A DNA stretch of 64,000 nt, from assembly GCA_963721905.1 (NCBI GenBank), contig CAVRMF010000027.1:121054-185053 (forward strand), in the 5' to 3' direction. The DNA comes from Roseiarcus sp963721905 (GTDB lineage: Bacteria > Pseudomonadota > Alphaproteobacteria > Rhizobiales > Beijerinckiaceae). The translations under genes and the position numbers were made by a program. The notes beneath the pieces were generated by a model, which was not told where the DNA came from, made no database searches, and worked only from the letters and a program-made list of their open reading frames with translations. Shown piece after piece: positions 60,060 through 64,000 of the stretch (position 1 is its first letter; the number at the start of each line of letters is the position of its first letter).

Positions 60060-63000
60060 ATGGAATCACCCCTCATCAAATCCGTCGGCTTCGTGCATCT
60101 GCATGTGCATAGCGCCTTCTCGCTGCGCGAAGGCGCGCTTGCGATCGAAACGCTGGCCAAGCTGGCCAAGGCCGACGCGATGCCGGCGCTCGCGATCACC
60201 GACACCAACAATCTTTTCGGCGCGCTCGAGTTTTCCGAGAAGCTCGCCAAGTCCGGCGTGCAGCCGATCATTGGCGCTCAAGTCACAGTCGATTTCGGCG
60301 ACGCCCCGCCTGCCGCCTCGCGCCTCGCCGAGCAGCGTTTTGCGCGCGCCCCGATCGTGCTCCTCGCCCAGAACGAGACCGGCTACCGCAATCTGATGCG
60401 GCTCGTCTCGAGCCTGTGGCTCGACCCCAAGGAGGGCGACGAGCCGCATATCCCCTTCGAGGCGCTCGTCGGCTCGGAAGGCCTGATCGCGCTGACCGGC
60501 GGCCCGGCCGGTCCGATCGACCGCGCGCTCGGCCTCCACATGGCCGATCTCGCCGAGAGCCGCCTGCGGCGTCTCGCCCATGCGTTCGATCGCCGCCTCT
60601 ATGTCGAGCTTCAGCGACACGGGCTCGAGGCCGAGCGCGCGATCGAGCCGGCGCTGATCGGGCTCGCCGACCGCCTTGGCCTGCCGCTGGTCGCAACCAA
60701 CGAGCCCTATTTCGCGACGCGGTCGGACTATGAGGCGCATGATGCGCTGCTCTGCGTCGCGGAGGGCGCCGTGATGTCGGCGTCCGATCGCCGGCGGCTC
60801 TCGCCGGAGCACAGGTTCAAGACCCGCGCCGAGATGACGGAGCTTTTCGCCGACCTGCCGGAGGCGACGGAGGCCAGCGTCGAGATCGCGCTGCGCTGCG
60901 CCTATCGGCCCCTGACCCGGAAGCCAATTCTGCCGCGCTTTTCGGTGTCCGGCGGCGCTGCGGTCGACGAGGAGGACGAGCTTCGCCGCCAGGCGCGGGA
61001 AGGGCTCGCGGCGCGGCTCACCCATCACGGCCTTGCGCCGGGGCATACGGTCGCGGAGTACGAGGAACGTCTCGCCTTCGAGCTCGACGTCATCGTGAAG
61101 ATGAAATTCCCCGGCTATTTCCTCATCGTCGCCGACTTTATCCAGTGGGCGAAGGCGCAGGGGATTCCGGTCGGGCCGGGCCGCGGCTCGGGCGCGGGCT
61201 CGCTCGTCGCCTGGGCGCTCACCATCACCGACCTCGACCCGATGCGCTTCGGCCTCCTGTTCGAGCGGTTCTTGAACCCCGAACGCGTGTCGATGCCGGA
61301 CTTCGACATCGACTTCTGCCAGGATCGGCGCGACGAGGTGATCGCCTATGTCCGCGAGCGCTATGGCGCCGATCGTGTCGCGCAGATCATCACCTTCGGT
61401 TCATTCCTCGCCCGCGGCGTCTTGCGCAACGTCGGCCGCGTGCTCGAAATGCCGCTCGGCCAGGTCGACAGGCTCGCCAAACTCGTGCCGCAGAACCCTG
61501 CCAAACCCGTGACGCTGAAACAGGCCGTCGCGGACGAGGCGCGCCTGCAGGAGGCCGCCAAGGCCGACGAGCGGGTGGCCGCCATGCTCGCCATCGCAGA
61601 GCGTCTCGAAGGGCTTTATTCCAACGCTTCGACCCATGCGGCGGGCGTCGTCATCGCCGACCGGCCTCTGACCGAGCTGGTTCCGCTCTATCGCGACCCG
61701 AAGGCGGCGATGCCGGCCACCCAGTTCAACATGAAATGGGTCGAGCCCGCGGGGCTGGTCAAGTTCGACTTCCTTGGCTTGAAGACGCTGACCACGCTTC
61801 AGCGCGCGATTGGCCTCGTCGCCCGGCGGGGCGTTGCGGTCGATCTCAGCACGATCCCGCTCGACGACGCGAAGACCTTCGCGATGCTCGGACGGGGCGA
61901 GGCGGTCGGCGTGTTCCAGGTGGAAAGCGGGGGAATGCGCAAGGCCCTCGTCGAGATGCGGGCCGACCGGTTCGAGGATTTGATCGCGCTGGTTGCGCTC
62001 TATCGCCCCGGCCCGATGGCCAACATCCCGACCTATTGCGCCCGCAAGCTCGGCGAGGAGAAAGTCGAGTACGCTCATCCGATCCTGGAGCCGATCCTAA
62101 GGGAGACCTTCGGCGTCATCACCTATCAGGAGCAAGTGCAGCAAATCGCCAGGGATCTCGCCGGTTATTCTCTTGCGCAGGCGGACATCTTGCGCCGGGC
62201 GATGGGCAAGAAGATTAAGGCCGAGATGGACGCGCAGCGCGAGCGTTTCGTCTCCGGCGCGGTCGAGCGCGGCGTCGCCAAGGCGACGGCCGACGCCATA
62301 TTCGACGCTTGCGCCAAATTCGCCGAATACGGCTTCAACAAATCGCATTCCGCGCCTTACGCCTTCATCACCTACCAGACCGCCTGGTTCAAGGCCAACC
62401 ACCCGGCCGAATTCCTCGCCGCGTCGATGACCCTCGACAAAGGCAATACTGACAAACTCGCCGAATTCCGCGCCGAAGCCGAAAGGCTGGGCATCAAGGT
62501 CGCGCCGCCCTCCGCCAATGCTTCGGGGGTCGATTTCGACGTCCGCGTCAGCGCCGACGGGAGGCCAACGATCGTCTACGCGCTGGGCGCGCTCAAGGGC
62601 GTCGGCGACGCGCAGGCCGAGGCGCTGGTCGCGGCCCGCGGCGGCCGGCCGTTCGCGTCGCTGAGCGACATGGCGAACCGCCTCGATCCGCGCCTCGTCA
62701 ACAAAAAGGCGCTGGAGAGCCTCGCCGCCGCCGGGACGTTCGACGAGCTCGAGCCTGAGCGCGCCGTCGCATTCGCCTCGATCGAGCCGATGCTGGCGAT
62801 CGCCAACCGGGGCGCATCGGAAAAGGCCGCGGGCCAGAACGCGCTCTTCAGTGAGACGGAGGCCGCGCCGCTCAAAGTGCGTGCGACGCCGTGGACGGAG
62901 GCCGAGAAGCTCAAGCGGGAATATGACGCGGTTGGGTTTTTCCTCTCCGGCCATCCGCTCGAGGCCTACGATTCGGTGCTGAAACGCCTTCGCGCGACCC

Positions 63001-63518
63001 GCTGGGCCGATTTCGCCCGCTCGGTGCGCGCCGGCGCCTCGACCGCGCGGCTCGGCGCGAGCGTCCTCGACCGTTACGAGCGACGCACCAGGACCGGTTC
63101 CAAGATCGGCATCGTCCAGCTCTCCGACCCGTCGGGGCAGTACGAGGCGATCCTGTTCCAGGAGGGGTTGAACCAGTTCCGCGATCTTCTGGAGAAGGGC
63201 TCGGACGTGCTGGTGACGCTACAGGCCAATGTCGAGGGCGAGGACGTGCGGGCGCGGATCGTCAACGTCGAACGGCTCAACGACGCCGCCGCCAAGGTCC
63301 ATAAGGGCCTGAGGATCTTCGTCCGCGACGAGGCGCCGCTCGATTCGATTGAGGCGCGGCTCAAGGCGCCCGGGGACGGGGAGGTGTCGCTGGTCGTGAT
63401 CCTCGGGCCGAAAGAGGGCGAGGTCGAAATCCGCCTGCCCGGCCGCTACGCGGTGAACTCCGCCATCGCCGGCGCGCTCAAGACCGTGCCGGGGGTCGTG
63501 GCGGTGGAGCACGTTTAG
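60060..63518 (+). CDS. dnaE: DNA polymerase III alpha subunit
   Basis: The 1152-residue replicative polymerase of the DnaE1 type. PHP domain at the N-terminus (FVHLHVHSAFSLREGALAIE). Polymerase active site MPDFDIDFCQDRRDEVI with the Asp pair, preceded by PVGPGRGSGAGSLVAW. QVESGGMRKALVEMRADRFE and VITYQEQVQQIARDLAGYSL are thumb/fingers blocks, and the OB fold sits near the C-terminus (GIVQLSDPSGQYEAILFQEG). Full length with no defect. The gene is alone, bracketed by inverted copies of the dispersed repeat. Confidence 0.97.
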   Translation: MESPLIKSVGFVHLHVHSAFSLREGALAIETLAKLAKADAMPALAITDTNNLFGALEFSEKLAKSGVQPIIGAQVTVDFGDAPPAASRLAEQRFARAPIVLLAQNETGYRNLMRLVSSLWLDPKEGDEPHIPFEALVGSEGLIALTGGPAGPIDRALGLHMADLAESRLRRLAHAFDRRLYVELQRHGLEAERAIEPALIGLADRLGLPLVATNEPYFATRSDYEAHDALLCVAEGAVMSASDRRRLSPEHRFKTRAEMTELFADLPEATEASVEIALRCAYRPLTRKPILPRFSVSGGAAVDEEDELRRQAREGLAARLTHHGLAPGHTVAEYEERLAFELDVIVKMKFPGYFLIVADFIQWAKAQGIPVGPGRGSGAGSLVAWALTITDLDPMRFGLLFERFLNPERVSMPDFDIDFCQDRRDEVIAYVRERYGADRVAQIITFGSFLARGVLRNVGRVLEMPLGQVDRLAKLVPQNPAKPVTLKQAVADEARLQEAAKADERVAAMLAIAERLEGLYSNASTHAAGVVIADRPLTELVPLYRDPKAAMPATQFNMKWVEPAGLVKFDFLGLKTLTTLQRAIGLVARRGVAVDLSTIPLDDAKTFAMLGRGEAVGVFQVESGGMRKALVEMRADRFEDLIALVALYRPGPMANIPTYCARKLGEEKVEYAHPILEPILRETFGVITYQEQVQQIARDLAGYSLAQADILRRAMGKKIKAEMDAQRERFVSGAVERGVAKATADAIFDACAKFAEYGFNKSHSAPYAFITYQTAWFKANHPAEFLAASMTLDKGNTDKLAEFRAEAERLGIKVAPPSANASGVDFDVRVSADGRPTIVYALGALKGVGDAQAEALVAARGGRPFASLSDMANRLDPRLVNKKALESLAAAGTFDELEPERAVAFASIEPMLAIANRGASEKAAGQNALFSETEAAPLKVRATPWTEAEKLKREYDAVGFFLSGHPLEAYDSVLKRLRATRWADFARSVRAGASTARLGASVLDRYERRTRTGSKIGIVQLSDPSGQYEAILFQEGLNQFRDLLEKGSDVLVTLQANVEGEDVRARIVNVERLNDAAAKVHKGLRIFVRDEAPLDSIEARLKAPGDGEVSLVVILGPKEGEVEIRLPGRYAVNSAIAGALKTVPGVVAVEHV

Positions 63519-63581
63519 GCGTCGGGCGCCCAATTGCGCTTGGAAAGGATCGGTCCGACGGCGAATTCCGTGGTCGAGAAC

Positions 63582-63738
63582 CTGCTAGCAGGGAGAAAAC
63601 AGGGACAATCGGAGGTTTCCGGCCCCATTCCGTCGCGAAAATTCGTTTGATTCCAATAGCTTACTTCAAAAACGGCGCCAGCGGAACATCGACGATAACA
63701 GGGCGACTATTCGCCCATAACAGGGAGAAAACAGGTGG
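63582..63738 (-). repeat. Dispersed CCTGTTAT repeat, copy D
   Basis: Minus-strand reading: TTTTCTCCCTGTTATGGGCG, hairpin GGGCGA-ATAG-TCGCCC, CCCTGTTATCG, TGTTCCGC, GTTTTTGAAGTAAGCTATTG, TTTTCGCGACGG, GGGGCCGGAAAC, CCCTGTTTTCTCCCTGCTAG. It occupies much of the 417-base gap between dnaE and the tRNA; the rest of that gap shows nothing I recognise. Confidence 0.85.
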
Positions 63739-63935
63739 AGGAGAGCGAGAACGGGTAAACCGCCGGGCAATGAAGAAGCTGCTGCGACAATCGCATATAA
63801 GGTGTTGGCGCTATGCGATCTGAGCATGCGCTCGGGGGTGCGCGGCGTCGCCATTTTCAGCCATCGCCGTGGCGAAACGCTTGCGTCGCGCGGCACGGTT
63901 CGCTAGGAAGCGGTCTTTCTGCGCAAGGCGCCCGT

Positions 63936-64000
63936 TGGGGGATAGTTCAACGGTAGAACAGCGGACTCTGACTCCGTCAATCTTGGTTCGAATCCAGGTC
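63936..64000 (+). tRNA. tRNA-Gln (anticodon CUG), cut by the window edge
   Basis: Starts TGGGGGATAGTTCAACGG. The D-loop AGTTCAACGGTAGAAC is typical of Gln tRNA, the anticodon stem-loop is GCGGA-CTCTGAC-TCCGT (anticodon CTG at the centre) and the T-arm begins TTGGTTCGAATCCAGG. The 3' acceptor strand (expected CCCCCA) is beyond position 64000. Confidence 0.93.

Overview
The window is GC-rich chromosomal DNA from an alphaproteobacterium, most likely of the order Hyphomicrobiales (Rhizobiales). The call rests on protein types and gene order: a DivL-type kinase with tyrosine in place of the H-box histidine, a GapR/DUF2312 protein, a TsaE-AmgK fusion beside MurU, LpoA-like/rsmI/yraN/gshB, ubiE-ubiB-coaBC-dut, and hisB-H-A-F. 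PEP-CTERM proteins suggest an exopolysaccharide-producing environmental member, but the genus cannot be fixed from sequence alone.

Layout: 1-7.0 kb is an insertion-sequence graveyard (IS110, IS630, an IS5-type element split by an IS1111-type element, IS1182). 7.0-9.45 kb holds two PEP-CTERM genes, one with a stop at the conserved Trp and one with a frameshift. 9.45-15.9 kb is a rhamnose-type sugar ABC transporter flanked by a 0.3 kb direct duplication of the 3' end of an LpoA-like lipoprotein gene. 16.2-32.3 kb is core genome: rsmI, yraN, gshB, glnD, grpE, alkB, yebC, murU, tsaE-amgK, divL, trpS, an ACT-domain regulator, hslU, hslV. 32.6-37.7 kb carries a rhodanese protein, purine catabolism (guaD and a puuE-uraD fusion), an enoyl-CoA hydratase, rpsT and a DUF3297 gene. 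37.7-46.6 kb is a VOC pseudogene and then, on the minus strand, cysK, an Rrf2 regulator, dut, coaBC, ubiB, ubiE, hisF, hisA, hisH, hisB. 46.7-51.6 kb has an IS30 element and a FecR-porin fusion gene cut by another IS. 51.7-54.6 kb is a TIR / STAND ATPase / FGE-lectin-fold protein that looks like a conflict (defence) receptor. 54.7-56.7 kb carries gapR, an N-formylglutamate amidohydrolase and an SDR. 56.9-59.8 kb is an IS3 element with an IS30 nested in it. 60.1-63.5 kb is dnaE, and the right edge cuts a tRNA-Gln(CUG).

Two cross-cutting observations matter most. (1) A roughly 150-bp dispersed non-coding repeat rich in CCCTGTTAT occurs four times (33.0, 56.8, 59.8, 63.6 kb); two inverted copies bracket dnaE. 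(2) Single-base frameshifts are numerous. Four are extra bases that destroy a GANTC site (IS110, VOC, Rrf2, hisB), three are G/C runs of four where five restore the frame (PEP-CTERM, and twice in the TIR-STAND gene), and three are extra T's in one IS. Several hit genes unlikely to be dead, notably hisB, so basecalling error at CcrM-methylated sites and homopolymers is a serious explanation and should be excluded before any of these genes is called a pseudogene.
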